Source: Roseburia sp. (GTDB lineage Bacteria; Bacillota; Clostridia; Lachnospirales; Lachnospiraceae). Taken from it: a stretch of 43,895 nt of DNA. Both the position numbers and the translations under genes were made by a program. Location: the NCBI GenBank assembly GCA_014804775.1, contig JAAUZB010000032.1, forward strand, positions 29,518 through 73,412, written 5' to 3'. The notes below the pieces were generated by a model. It searched no databases, had not been told where the DNA came from, and saw only the letters and a list, made by a program, of their open reading frames with translations. Positions 7,621-15,219 of the stretch are shown here, one piece after another (position 1 is the stretch's first letter; every line of letters starts with the position of its first letter).

Positions 7621-7730
7621 TACATTGATACTTTCCATAAACCGTGAAGATTACAGTATGCGTACACCGCAACCGGCTTTTCATCAGAAAGTGCAAATGT
7701 GACAACCGGCTCCGTACCCACCTCCAAACT
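7621..7730 (-). pseudogene. Duplicated 3' fragment of the desulfoferrodoxin gene
   Basis: About 110 bases match the last ~36 codons of the intact gene at 8474-8854 (TACATTGATACTTTCCATAA..., ACAACCGGCTCCGTACCCA...) with a handful of substitutions. The reading direction is the same (minus). The match ends abruptly at about 7730. Confidence 0.85.
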
Positions 7731-7996
7731 GACGAATCAGTTTATCCAATTTTCGGGGGTTCTAAATAGTTACCTAAAGTTTTATAATTATTTTATTGCT
7801 TTTCGGCAACGACAATGCTATTATCGTCTTTACAAACTCTATCCTTGCCATCTGTCTGCCCCAGCACGGGCTTACATCGGCAATCACACGCGTTCGCCTA
7901 CTTATTCTATTTGTCACGTTTCCATTTCATAACTTCTATGCAGGCGCTTCGCCAGTATTCCTTGTACAGAGAGCTCATTGATAATTGAATAAAGAC

Positions 7997-8025
7997 TTTA
8001 CTCCTTTTCGCAAATCCGCTATACT
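7997..8025 (+). promoter_or_regulatory. Promoter of cassette C
   Basis: TTTACT (7997-8002), 17 bases, TATACT (8020-8025); identical to that of cassette B. Confidence 0.65.
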
Positions 8026-8055
8026 GATTGTATCAATCAGAAAGGCGGTGAGAGG

Positions 8056-8208
8056 ATGGCAGCAGATATGGGCATGACAAATAAACAATTCCAAGGGTTT
8101 ATCCGACTTGCTTTAGGATGGCTTGAAAAAGCATTACAAAAATCACCTGATAATGAAGACCTAAAAAAGCTAAAAGATATTTTTCAATCAATGCTTGAAG
8201 ATGATTAA
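8056..8208 (+). CDS. Small protein of cassette C (50 aa)
   Basis: An ATG at 8056 with AAAGGCGGTGAGAGG upstream opens a 50-residue frame missing from the ORF track: MAADMGMTNKQFQGFIRLAL onward, ending in LEDD. The sequence is predicted helical and acidic, with a hydrophobic helix around FIRLALGWLEKAL. I do not recognise a family. Its ribosome site and promoter are shared with cassette B while the protein is unrelated, so the core, not the frame, has been replaced. Confidence 0.6.
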   Translation: MAADMGMTNKQFQGFIRLALGWLEKALQKSPDNEDLKKLKDIFQSMLEDD

Positions 8209-8330
8209 CAACTACACAACAACCGCATAAGTAACCAACAAACCAAGGCGTAAAGTCTTTATTGAAAGATCAGATGCGACAGGTTATTGCGAATAACCTT
8301 TATATGTCCTCAAAGTACGCTGTAGATTTC

Positions 8331-8353
8331 TGCCCCAATTTGGGGCATTTTTT
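8331..8353 (+). terminator. Terminator of cassette C
   Basis: TGCCCC-AATTT-GGGGCA followed by six T; third copy of the module terminator. Confidence 0.88.
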
Positions 8354-8383
8354 CTGTCTCCAATAGTTCTGTCTACTTCTCCA

Positions 8384-8473
8384 AATAGTTTACAGGGAAA
8401 AGAAACTCAGCAGGAACAGTTTACCTGTCCCCGCTGTGGCGCCCGCCTTGTGAAACGTAACGGAAAGTATTCA
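8384..8473 (+). pseudogene. Zinc-ribbon scrap of a UvrD-type helicase (copy 2)
   Basis: The frame reads NSLQGKETQQEQFTCPRCGA and then RLVKRNGKY, a close relative of the fragment at 6744-6839. It breaks off where the 3' end of the desulfoferrodoxin gene begins on the other strand. No start codon or helicase body. Confidence 0.6.
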
Positions 8474-8854
8474 CTACATTGATACTTTCCATAAACCGTG
8501 AAGATTACAGTATGCATATACCGCAACCGGCTTTTCATCGGAGAGTGCGAATGTGACAACCGGCTCCGTACCCACCTCCAGACTTTTCCTCTGCCCGCCT
8601 TTATCGGTCTGCAGATATACCCATAAAATGCTGTGCTCTTCCTGCATGGGATGCTCTGTCGATCCGACTTTTACCTTTACCGTATTTCCTTCAACGGAAA
8701 CTTTCGGGACATGCTTTTCATGGCTCGCGTCTACAGTTCCCGGCTCCAACCTCGTCATCTTCTGACCGCAGCACATAATCGGCACTCCTGCGTCATAAAT
8801 CATTTCCACAATATTCCTGCAATGCTCACAAACATAAAACCCAGGGTCACACAT
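8474..8854 (-). CDS. dfx: Desulfoferrodoxin / superoxide reductase
   Basis: 126 residues, the usual 2Fe-SOR length. It reduces superoxide to hydrogen peroxide in the cytosol of anaerobes without making oxygen, using electrons from rubredoxin. Center I ligands are C9, C12, C28 and C29 (CEHC...MCCGQ). Center II ligands are H48 (EKHVP), H68, H74, C116 and H119 (YCNLHG), with the conserved Glu-Lys pair before H48. All ligands are present, so the enzyme should be active. GGGAGG precedes the ATG. Its 3' end abuts the repeated small-gene modules, and a second partial copy of that 3' end lies at 7621-7730, showing that the module duplication reached into this gene. Confidence 0.95.
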   Translation of the reverse strand: MCDPGFYVCEHCRNIVEMIYDAGVPIMCCGQKMTRLEPGTVDASHEKHVPKVSVEGNTVKVKVGSTEHPMQEEHSILWVYLQTDKGGQRKSLEVGTEPVVTFALSDEKPVAVYAYCNLHGLWKVSM

Positions 8855-8927
8855 AGTTCATTCCTCCCATTCTTATCAATGTTTTTTGTTTATTAGGGTT
8901 TCCCATTTTCATAAAAAAATACGGGTT

Positions 8928-8996
8928 TTATGTATTCTCTGTGTATCTTCGACGGTAATATTCCACTGTGCGGTACTCGAGAATATCCTTCATATA
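8928..8996 (-). pseudogene. Helicase 3'-end fragment, copy 1 (shortest)
   Basis: On the minus strand it reads MKDILEYRTVEYYRRRYTEN and stops. It matches the C-terminus of the helicase remnant at 13229-14803 (MKDILGYRTVEYYRRRY) nearly base for base over about 55 bases. The region 8855-9053 holds nothing else that I can recognise. Confidence 0.85.
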
Positions 8997-9053
8997 TTCA
9001 CAAAATTGTTATGGGTTGTTTGCAAAAAAAATGTGGATAGCCATCTTCACATC

Positions 9054-10805
9054 TCAATCTCCAAATTTTCTATCCAACGACTTCCTTATTGCATCGGCCA
9101 CAGTCATACAATCCTCTGGCATAAAACCAGGAGCTTCAAAAGATCTTGAAAAAACTTTCGATATTGCTCTTGCTATCTGCCCAACAGATGAGGTTAACTT
9201 AATATGACGCGCTATTTCTTCACTTTCTCCGTTAAATTCATCATGCGGTGCATATGGAAGCAGGCTATAAGGATTCCACTTATCAATCTCGACTTTAACA
9301 ATCCTATAAATCTGATGTCTGTCTCCAAGAACTTCATTTCTTTTTTCTGCTGCAACTCTGTAGCCTTCAATTACTGCTTCAATATCTTCCATATCGGGTT
9401 CACACCATATGTCAGAGACTTTATACCAGTCATGGTTCAAGCAAATACCATCTATCAGTTCTGCTTCAAATAAAGAATCTAAATCTTCATAATCATACTC
9501 TCCACTTGCGTCTGATTCTCCGCATCGCTGAAATGAAACATGACCAGAGTATCCAATGATCATATATTCAGATTTTTTACCCCTCAACTTCAACCGCATC
9601 TCTGGTTCAATATCATTGCTTACGAATATCGTTATAATCCTTTTTATATCCTCTATAGAATAAGGATTATGTATATCCTGTCCTCTAAATGCCCTATAGA
9701 ATTCTTCTCCCTTTAGCTGCTGTAGCCCGGAAACCTGGCCGTCCCCAAATTCCACTATAATCAAACTTCCGTCTTCTTTTCTCGCCAAATCAACTGTGAC
9801 AAAGTTGCTCTGTATTCTTTTAGCAATAGATTCTACCCAAATATATTCTTCGTGTGTAAGACTTACTTCCTTTTTATCTGTCCAATAGTCATCAATCGCA
9901 AGTATCCGTCCGGCATACACAAATACTCTGTACTCCTCAGATAATGGTATGCCAGTATTTTCATGAAACCCAATCTGTTTAAGCATTTCATATTTTCTTA
10001 ATACAATGCCGCCTACAAGACAGTCTGCCTGACGCTCAATAAAATTCCCGATTATCTTTGAAGCATCCTCTTCATTCTGAATATTCTTTATAAAACAGGC
10101 ATCATACCATTCATGTTTCCTGCTTTTAACAAAATCCTTTACTATGAACGATCCTTTCAATCCCTTTGTCAAAGACATAGCATCTTTAATCTCATTGGTA
10201 GTGCTCCAAACACTTTTAGCCGTTTCTGTTTCAAAATCCTTATACCATCCAGGCAACAGATGATACTTATCATACTCTTGTGGGCTGTTAATAAGAATGA
10301 CTCCTCTCTTTTCGAGCGCATCGTAGAAATTCCGATACATCTCCGGTGTCATCATCCATCCACGGTAAATAGTCAATCCTGATATCTCCTCTCCGTATAA
10401 TGACAATTTGCCCACCTGCATATCCTCATAACTGAATAATGCACATGTATGATCAATCCCCGCTGCCTGATACTCTTCCTCATAGTCCATGTCAACCCTA
10501 TACGGATATAACGGGTGATTACAGAACAAGAAATTAATATCCATCAAGTCCTTGACCAATATATTTCCAGATACTTCAATACCATCCACTAATTCAAACA
10601 GCAGACACATCGGCATGTCCTCAAGACATTTACTATCTGGAACTCCCCTAAACATTTCTATACCCTTAACCTTAAAATGATTTCCCCTAAGATCAAGAAG
10701 AATATCTCCAATATGGACAGTTGTACCTTTACCGATATCTACTATATAAACAATTCCCCTGCCTGTTACTTTAAATCTGTCTTTTATTCTAAAAACTTCA
10801 CACAT
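9054..10805 (-). CDS. Multidomain protein: EF-Tu-like beta-barrel, R2K-like ATP-grasp, DUF1871-like tail
   Basis: 583 residues. The N-terminus (FKVTGRGIVYIVDIGKGTTV..IGDILL, about 1-50) resembles domain II of translation GTPases. Residues ~130-375 contain YRGWMMTPEMYRNFYDAL, GSFIVKDFVKSRKHEW, EYRVFVYAGRILAIDDYW and LIIVEFGDGQVSGLQ, which fit an ATP-grasp enzyme of the divergent R2K clade; the acidic metal/ATP residues are in the IVEFGDGQ block. Residues ~475-540 (IDKWNPYSLLPYAPHDEFN) look like DUF1871. R2K enzymes are predicted to ligate amino acids or peptides onto proteins and occur in phage and conflict contexts; the target here is unknown. A monocistronic gene between two copies of a helicase 3' end, so it is cargo of an accessory insertion. 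A weak AAAGGA lies upstream of the ATG. Confidence 0.7.
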   Translation of the reverse strand: MCEVFRIKDRFKVTGRGIVYIVDIGKGTTVHIGDILLDLRGNHFKVKGIEMFRGVPDSKCLEDMPMCLLFELVDGIEVSGNILVKDLMDINFLFCNHPLYPYRVDMDYEEEYQAAGIDHTCALFSYEDMQVGKLSLYGEEISGLTIYRGWMMTPEMYRNFYDALEKRGVILINSPQEYDKYHLLPGWYKDFETETAKSVWSTTNEIKDAMSLTKGLKGSFIVKDFVKSRKHEWYDACFIKNIQNEEDASKIIGNFIERQADCLVGGIVLRKYEMLKQIGFHENTGIPLSEEYRVFVYAGRILAIDDYWTDKKEVSLTHEEYIWVESIAKRIQSNFVTVDLARKEDGSLIIVEFGDGQVSGLQQLKGEEFYRAFRGQDIHNPYSIEDIKRIITIFVSNDIEPEMRLKLRGKKSEYMIIGYSGHVSFQRCGESDASGEYDYEDLDSLFEAELIDGICLNHDWYKVSDIWCEPDMEDIEAVIEGYRVAAEKRNEVLGDRHQIYRIVKVEIDKWNPYSLLPYAPHDEFNGESEEIARHIKLTSSVGQIARAISKVFSRSFEAPGFMPEDCMTVADAIRKSLDRKFGD

Positions 10806-10893
10806 TTCTTCGTTTCCTTTTATAAACTTTTAAACATATCAGCAAACCCAATAGACTAGCCCTGAAAAGAGAGTTCAAGTACTCCGAAATGGG

Positions 10894-11177
10894 TCACGCT
10901 TTCTCTGTATACCTTCGACGGTAATATTCCACTGTGCGGTACTCGAGAATATCCTTCGTATGATATTTGAACGCTTCATTTTTAATGCAATCCTTCAAGT
11001 CTTCCCTCAGAGCAATCGCATATCCTTCTTTATCTATAAAGAAGCCTTTGCCGGAAGCCTTCAAAAACCTGATCGGCATCGTTTTTGCTTTATTTAGGTG
11101 CTGCCGGTCTGTCATATTTTGGTATTCTTCATAAGATATGTCCGCCGAAAAGTCCTTCCAGTTTGTTCCTGTGAAAC
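10894..11177 (-). pseudogene. Helicase 3'-end fragment, copy 2
   Basis: About 270 bases repeat the 3' end of the helicase at 13229 onward, with roughly a dozen substitutions (MTDRQHLNKAKTMPIRFLKA ... TVEYYRRRYTEKA). Identity begins abruptly near 11175 (TTTGTTCCTGTG) and ends at the stop. The tail RRRYTEKA resembles copy 1 (RRRYTENT) and so is probably the ancestral ending. It has no promoter or good start and is most likely not expressed as a functional protein. Confidence 0.85.
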
Positions 11178-11189
11178 ACCTGCTTTCCC

Positions 11190-11870
11190 TTATTCTTCTT
11201 CATCCTCATCATCGTCATGCATCCAATCAGGTTCCTTGACGGTATGAGGAAGCGCATAATAATCAAACACTTCCGGCTCTACACCCAGAACATCTTTTAT
11301 CCACTCAACTGATTTTGCTACATCTTCCTTAGTATTAAATCTTGGGATATTGGGTATTCTTATATGTAATCTCTCTACCGGAACAGCATCTTTTATTTTA
11401 AAGAGATTCTGCATAACCTTTTCATTGTTTACCCCGGTATATTTTTCGTAGATAAATCTATCCATATCCTTAATATCAATGATCCATTCATCCATATCTT
11501 CCAGGAGCGGTTCCACACATCTCCACGGTACATTCAGAGATGTCTCAATTCTCTTAGCCCATCTTGAATCCATCAGCTGACATACATCATGAATAAATGC
11601 TGATTGAAGCAAAGGCTCTCCACCGCCAAATACTACACCGCCACCTGTCATCAGATAGTATATTTCATCCTTCTCAAGTACTTCCAATAACTCTTCTGGC
11701 TTATATGCTGCCCTTGGAGTCGGTGAAAGAAAATCCTTGCCCTCATGGCAGGAATTGTTTATGCAGTACTTACATTGTAAAGGACAATCAAAAAATGCAA
11801 CCAGCGTGGAAACACCTTGACCATCCGTAGCCATTCGTAATCTTGAAACAGACATTATATCGCCAATCAT
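11190..11870 (-). CDS. Radical SAM enzyme, PflA/activase-like
   Basis: 226 residues from the ATG at 11868-11870, chosen because GGAGGT lies six bases upstream and the ATGA overlap with the preceding gene implies coupled translation. The cluster motif CPLQCKYC (CX3CX2C, near residue 33) binds the 4Fe-4S cluster that cleaves S-adenosylmethionine. VVFGGGEPLL near 85 is the SAM-binding GGE motif, and WIIDIKDMDRFIYEKYTG is typical of glycyl-radical-enzyme activases. No glycyl radical enzyme is nearby, so the substrate may be the cysteine-rich partner encoded just upstream or another molecule. The C-terminus is strongly acidic (DDDEDEEE). The length is slightly short of typical activases (about 245). 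Confidence 0.85.
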   Translation of the reverse strand: MIGDIMSVSRLRMATDGQGVSTLVAFFDCPLQCKYCINNSCHEGKDFLSPTPRAAYKPEELLEVLEKDEIYYLMTGGGVVFGGGEPLLQSAFIHDVCQLMDSRWAKRIETSLNVPWRCVEPLLEDMDEWIIDIKDMDRFIYEKYTGVNNEKVMQNLFKIKDAVPVERLHIRIPNIPRFNTKEDVAKSVEWIKDVLGVEPEVFDYYALPHTVKEPDWMHDDDEDEEE

Positions 11871-12865
11871 GCTTCCACCTCCCATTTTGTCAGTGTAAAA
11901 TCTGGAATAATTCTATCCTCAGCAGGAATGGCAGCCAATTTAGCTCTTAAATATGCAGATTCCTGGTCACACTTAGCACAGGTTCCAGCGCACGGTCCGA
12001 TTGATGGACATTCTTCTGATGAAAACTCTATTCCATTAACCCTTGCCAGCTCAATTCTTTGTTTTCTCAAATACTCACAAATCTTCTTACCATCTATTCT
12101 GGCTGGAACTCTCTCTATTTCTTCCTTTATTCTATCATTTTCTTCTAGATAATCAGGTGGAATAATCTCTCCCAAAGTACTAAAGCTTCTGTATAACTCA
12201 GCCTCAAAGACTGTATCTAATTGATTCTTCTTTGATAAGTCAATTCCATTAAAGCCCTCTTCAATAGCAACATATGAATTTGATGCAAAATCAAAATAGT
12301 ATCTTCCATACAACTCTCCGATACTATTCACTACAGTCGGCAATAATGCACCATAATCTGATTCCAGTTTCTGCATTACCTCTTTCATAGTGGCATCCTT
12401 CTCTAAGTTCAAGAGATATTTATTGCTATCTATATACAGAATCGAAGTGAGTTGTGATAAATCCGATAACAAATTCTTGTGTCCTTGGATACGTCTCTTA
12501 CTTTCAAATTTCCATGGCGATACAGCACATAGATGAAGGCTGTTAAACTCATTCCTATCCTTAATCACATAAAACGGATATAAGCTTTCTAGATTGCCAT
12601 CCGTCAAAAACAAAATATCATCATGATATCCCAGATTTCTGTTAAGGTCATCTGCTACAGATTCCAATGCTTTATATCGCTGATCATCTACTCCAAATGT
12701 ATCAATTCCCATTCCAACATGTTTATATGGGCTTATAAAGCATTCGTATTTATCCGTTACGGCTTTTCCTTCAAGACAAACAACCAGCAGCACATCTTTG
12801 AACACTTCCAATGCCGGATTGTCATGATTCCATATAAACGCTGTATCAGTTATAATAACTCTCAT
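11867..12865 (-). CDS. Cys-motif partner of the radical SAM enzyme, unknown function
   Basis: 332 residues; no family recognised with confidence. The N-terminus MRVIITDTAFIWNHDNPALE and the following ~100 residues look like a mixed alpha/beta domain. The C-terminal ~80 residues hold a tight cysteine motif, CPSIGPCAGTCAKCDQE, followed by AYLRAKLAAIPAEDRIIPDF. The four cysteines could bind Zn or Fe-S. The stop overlaps the start of the radical SAM gene by four bases (ATGA), so the two products are made together and probably act together. GGAGGTTGTCTC precedes the ATG. It might be the substrate, a scaffold or an Fe-S electron donor; the sequence does not decide. Confidence 0.6.
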   Translation of the reverse strand: MRVIITDTAFIWNHDNPALEVFKDVLLVVCLEGKAVTDKYECFISPYKHVGMGIDTFGVDDQRYKALESVADDLNRNLGYHDDILFLTDGNLESLYPFYVIKDRNEFNSLHLCAVSPWKFESKRRIQGHKNLLSDLSQLTSILYIDSNKYLLNLEKDATMKEVMQKLESDYGALLPTVVNSIGELYGRYYFDFASNSYVAIEEGFNGIDLSKKNQLDTVFEAELYRSFSTLGEIIPPDYLEENDRIKEEIERVPARIDGKKICEYLRKQRIELARVNGIEFSSEECPSIGPCAGTCAKCDQESAYLRAKLAAIPAEDRIIPDFTLTKWEVEA

Positions 12866-13023
12866 GAGACAACCTCCTTACGCTTTTCGTTTTCTTTATG
12901 ATAAATGATGTGCTGTCCTAAAAAACGGACTTGTAACAACAAATTTGCGCGTGATTGTCAAAAATGCACAAAAACTCAAAATATATTCTATCACAATTTC
13001 AGAGTTACTTCCACAAGAATAAA

Positions 13024-13047
13024 CCGGCGAGGCATCGCCTCACCGGT
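13024..13047. terminator. GC-rich hairpin beside the recombinase remnant
   Basis: ACCGGCGAGGC-ATC-GCCTCACCGGT forms a strong stem with one mismatch, 24 bases beyond the stop of the recombinase fragment (minus strand). There is no clear T-tract; it may be the former terminator of the recombinase gene. The rest of 12866-13071 shows no gene. Confidence 0.4.
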
Positions 13048-13071
13048 CTATCACATCATCAATATTCATTT

Positions 13072-13237
13072 TATTTTTCCAACAGTATCTTCATCAGCTT
13101 CTCTGACAAGTTCCACCTAATCTCAATCTTATCTGGCTTAAACATAAGAACCCGGTCGATAAATGCTCTCACCATTTCATTTGTGAATTCTGTGTTGCCG
13201 GAATATTTGTCCAAGGCATCTTTCAGCTTTACAATCT
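13072..13237 (-). pseudogene. C-terminal remnant of a large serine recombinase
   Basis: The frame reads IVKLKDALDKYSGNTEFTNE, then MVRAFIDRVLMFKPDKIEIRW and ends ILLEK-stop. This is the C-terminal (DUF4368-like) end of a resolvase/recombinase of the kind found on Clostridial integrative elements (LT-x-MVxxFID...KIEIxW). The catalytic domain is absent. It runs directly into, and shares bases with, the 3' end of the helicase remnant, whose last residues (EGDVRL) come from this junction. Confidence 0.7.
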
Positions 13238-14803
13238 GACATCCCCCTCATACCTTCGACGGTAATATTCCACTGTGCGGTACCCGAGAATATCCTTCAT
13301 ATGGTATTTGAACGCTTCATTTTTAATGCGATCCTTCAAGTCTTCCCTCAGAGCAATCGCATATCCTTCTTTATCAATAAAGAAGCCTTTGCCGGAAGCT
13401 TTCAAAAACCGGATCGGCATCGTTTTCGCTTTATTTAAGTGCTGCCGGTCTGTCATATTTTGGTATTCTTCATAAGATATGTCCGCCGAAAAATCCTTCC
13501 AGTTTGTTCCTGTGTCAAAAAACTGCTTCCAGCTTTTTAATACTTCTTCCTCTGTCACCGCCAGTCGTATATCACCGTCATTGTAAAAGCTGTACAGAAT
13601 CGGCATTTTGTAAACCTTCTGCATATCCGTTGTCTCGATCACCGATATAAATTCCCGACCGATTCCCGTATACAGTATCTCTTCTTCTGCCGAAAGTTCA
13701 TGTAAATCATACAAGAAATCCAAGTACCTGCGGAACGGATTTTCTTTCGCATGCTTCACGCAGTACTGATATATTTCATCATCCATATAGGTGAACAGTT
13801 CCATTCTGGTTGGCACTTTTCCGTCCAGCAATTCTTTGATGCGGTAATATTCACGGTTAATCTGCTCTTTTACAGATAATGATTTTTTATCCAACTCCTT
13901 GAACAGATCTATCAGGCGCATATCAAAATCTACAATGCAGTCATCCGGATATTCTATGTCACTGTAGTCATAGGATTTCTTGCCGCTAAAAGATTTCTCT
14001 CCTCCGAGCAGCAACGGCGCCTTTCCTGCCTTTTCATAATTTCCGATAAAGTCAAGAACGTTCAGGTATTCTTTCCCTTTATAGGTGCGGAGTCCGCGCC
14101 CCAACTGCTGCAAAAAAACGGTCGGAGACTCCGTCGGTCGAAGGAACATGACCGTATCAAGTGAGGCAATATCTAATCCTTCATTAAACATGTCTACAGA
14201 AAAAATCACCTTGATTTCCTGATGCTTCAACTGCTCAATCGCCCTGTCCCTATCCTCCGAAAATTCTCCGTCTGCATTGCTGTATACCGCAACAGAGGGA
14301 ATCCCCCTTTTGCAGAATTCCTTTGCCATAATTTCCGCATGCTGTCTGGAACAGCAAAATCCTAATGCCCTTCTGGAGCGGTACTTCATGTAGTATTTAT
14401 AGATAAGGTCGAATCTCTTATCACTGTTGCTGTATATTTCCGTCAATTCCCTTTCATCATAACGCCCCTTCACAAGACGCAGACCTGAGTAATCTGTCTC
14501 ATCATAGATGCCGTAATAATGAAACGGAACCAACATGCCTTTGTTTATCGCTTCTTTTAGCGAAATCTCATACGGAACATTATAATCACACAGCTCGTAA
14601 ATATTTTTCCCGTCCATCCGTTCCGGTGTCGCTGTAAGACCCAGCATGAACTTCGGCTTGAAATAATCTACGATTCTTTTATACTGATCATTTACTGCAT
14701 GGTGAAATTCATCAATTACAATATAGTCAAAGTAGTCTTCCGCGAAATACTCATTTTTCAAATATTCGGCTCTGCCCAGCGTCGCAAAATATCGGATTCT
14801 GCG
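13229..14803 (-). pseudogene. N-terminally truncated DEAD/DEAH (SSL2/DUF3427-like) helicase
   Basis: A 510-residue ORF begins at helicase motif II (DYIVIDEFHHA) and continues through LGLTATPERMDG (III), RRALGFCCSRQHAE (IV), VDMFNEGLDIASLDTVMFLRPT (V) and FLQQLGRGLRTYKGK (VI). The Walker A motif and all that precedes it are missing, so it cannot hydrolyse ATP as it stands. The frame can be followed about 14 codons further upstream (RIRYFATLGRAEYLKNEYF) to a stop. A lost T near 14788 seems to have shifted the frame, because the other frame reads AESDI where relatives have DI-FAT. The normal C-terminus YRRRYTE.. is replaced here by EGDVRL from a recombinase scrap. Two further copies of the 3' end lie at 8928 and 10894. 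Confidence 0.85.
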
Positions 14804-14877
14804 TTACCTTCTTACCTGATCCTATTTGCATCAGATCTCCGAAAAAAGAAGGATAAAGCCGCCTTTGACTCTATGGT

Positions 14878-15009
14878 TTACCATGAATGAAGTATAGCAC
14901 GCGTTTTCCTGCGTGCATTATAAAATACATTATTCAATTCCACAAATATCAGTTTATTTCCTTTTATAATCTCATCTATCTCTTCAATCTTGATATCTAA
15001 AACAGACAT
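14878..15009 (-). CDS. Short ORF upstream of the dnd operon (43 aa), doubtful
   Basis: ATG at 15007-15009 with AGGAGTTGTTGAGA upstream gives MSVLDIKIEEIDEIIKGNKL and a further 23 residues ending in a stop. It is divergent from dndB and read towards the decayed helicase. It may be the start of a gene whose remainder was lost at the helicase junction (sequence after the stop stays coding-like in other frames). No family recognised. Confidence 0.35.
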   Translation of the reverse strand: MSVLDIKIEEIDEIIKGNKLIFVELNNVFYNARRKTRAILHSW

Positions 15010-15120
15010 TCTCAACAACTCCTATCATTTTTTACATAATGTCATTCATTTTCTATTTCGTATACATACTTTTATTATTTTACATTTCTTTTAGGCCAAC
15101 ACACATGGAATTATATTTTT

Positions 15121-15152
15121 TAGACTTCCACTAATATTATCATAGACTTCCA
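15121..15152 (+). promoter_or_regulatory. Two direct repeats TAGACTTCCA upstream of dndB
   Basis: TAGACTTCCA occurs at 15121-15130 and 15143-15152, 22 bases apart (two helical turns), 68-99 bases before the dndB start. DndB is known as a repressor of its own operon in other bacteria, so these are candidate operator half-sites. I could not settle on a clear promoter in this AT-rich leader. Confidence 0.4.
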
Positions 15153-15219
15153 TCTCTCTTTGTGTTAATATACATACTGTGGACTTGTAAGTTATTTTAA
15201 TAGATTTAAGGAGATCAAA

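Larger units (their letters stand above)
7979..8272 (+). mobile_element. Cassette C bounded by inverted repeats
   Basis: The left repeat 7979-8006 (AATAAAGACTTTACTCCTT) and right repeat 8245-8272 (AAGGCGTAAAGTCTTTATT) are inverted copies, as in cassettes A and B. Beyond the right end AGGTTATT-GCG-AATAACCT (8281-8299) can form a further small hairpin. Confidence 0.5.
6261..8473 (+). repeat. Three tandem modules with conserved frames and different cores
   Basis: Three modules (about 6261-6839, 6840-7740 and 7741-8473) share the same layout. First comes a conserved upstream block (e.g. TATCGTCTTTACAAACT, CAGAGAGCTC). Then come an inverted-repeat-bounded core with promoter and small ORF, a shared block with a GCCCCAATTTGGGGC terminator, and a scrap of UvrD-helicase coding sequence. 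The outer blocks are nearly identical between modules, while the ORFs in the cores are unrelated to one another. The arrangement is a segmental tandem duplication with core replacement. Confidence 0.75.

Noticed and set aside
6261-8473. CRISPR array
   Set aside because: The repeated blocks are hundreds of bases long with only three copies, carry promoters and ORFs, and show no 28-37 bp repeat/spacer periodicity.
12905-12950. Similarity between 12905-12945 and 40475-40520 (both contain GTCC..AAAAAC.GG and TTTGCG on the plus strand)
   Set aside because: About three quarters of some 30 bases match by eye. This could be a dispersed element or chance in AT-rich DNA, and I could not define ends.
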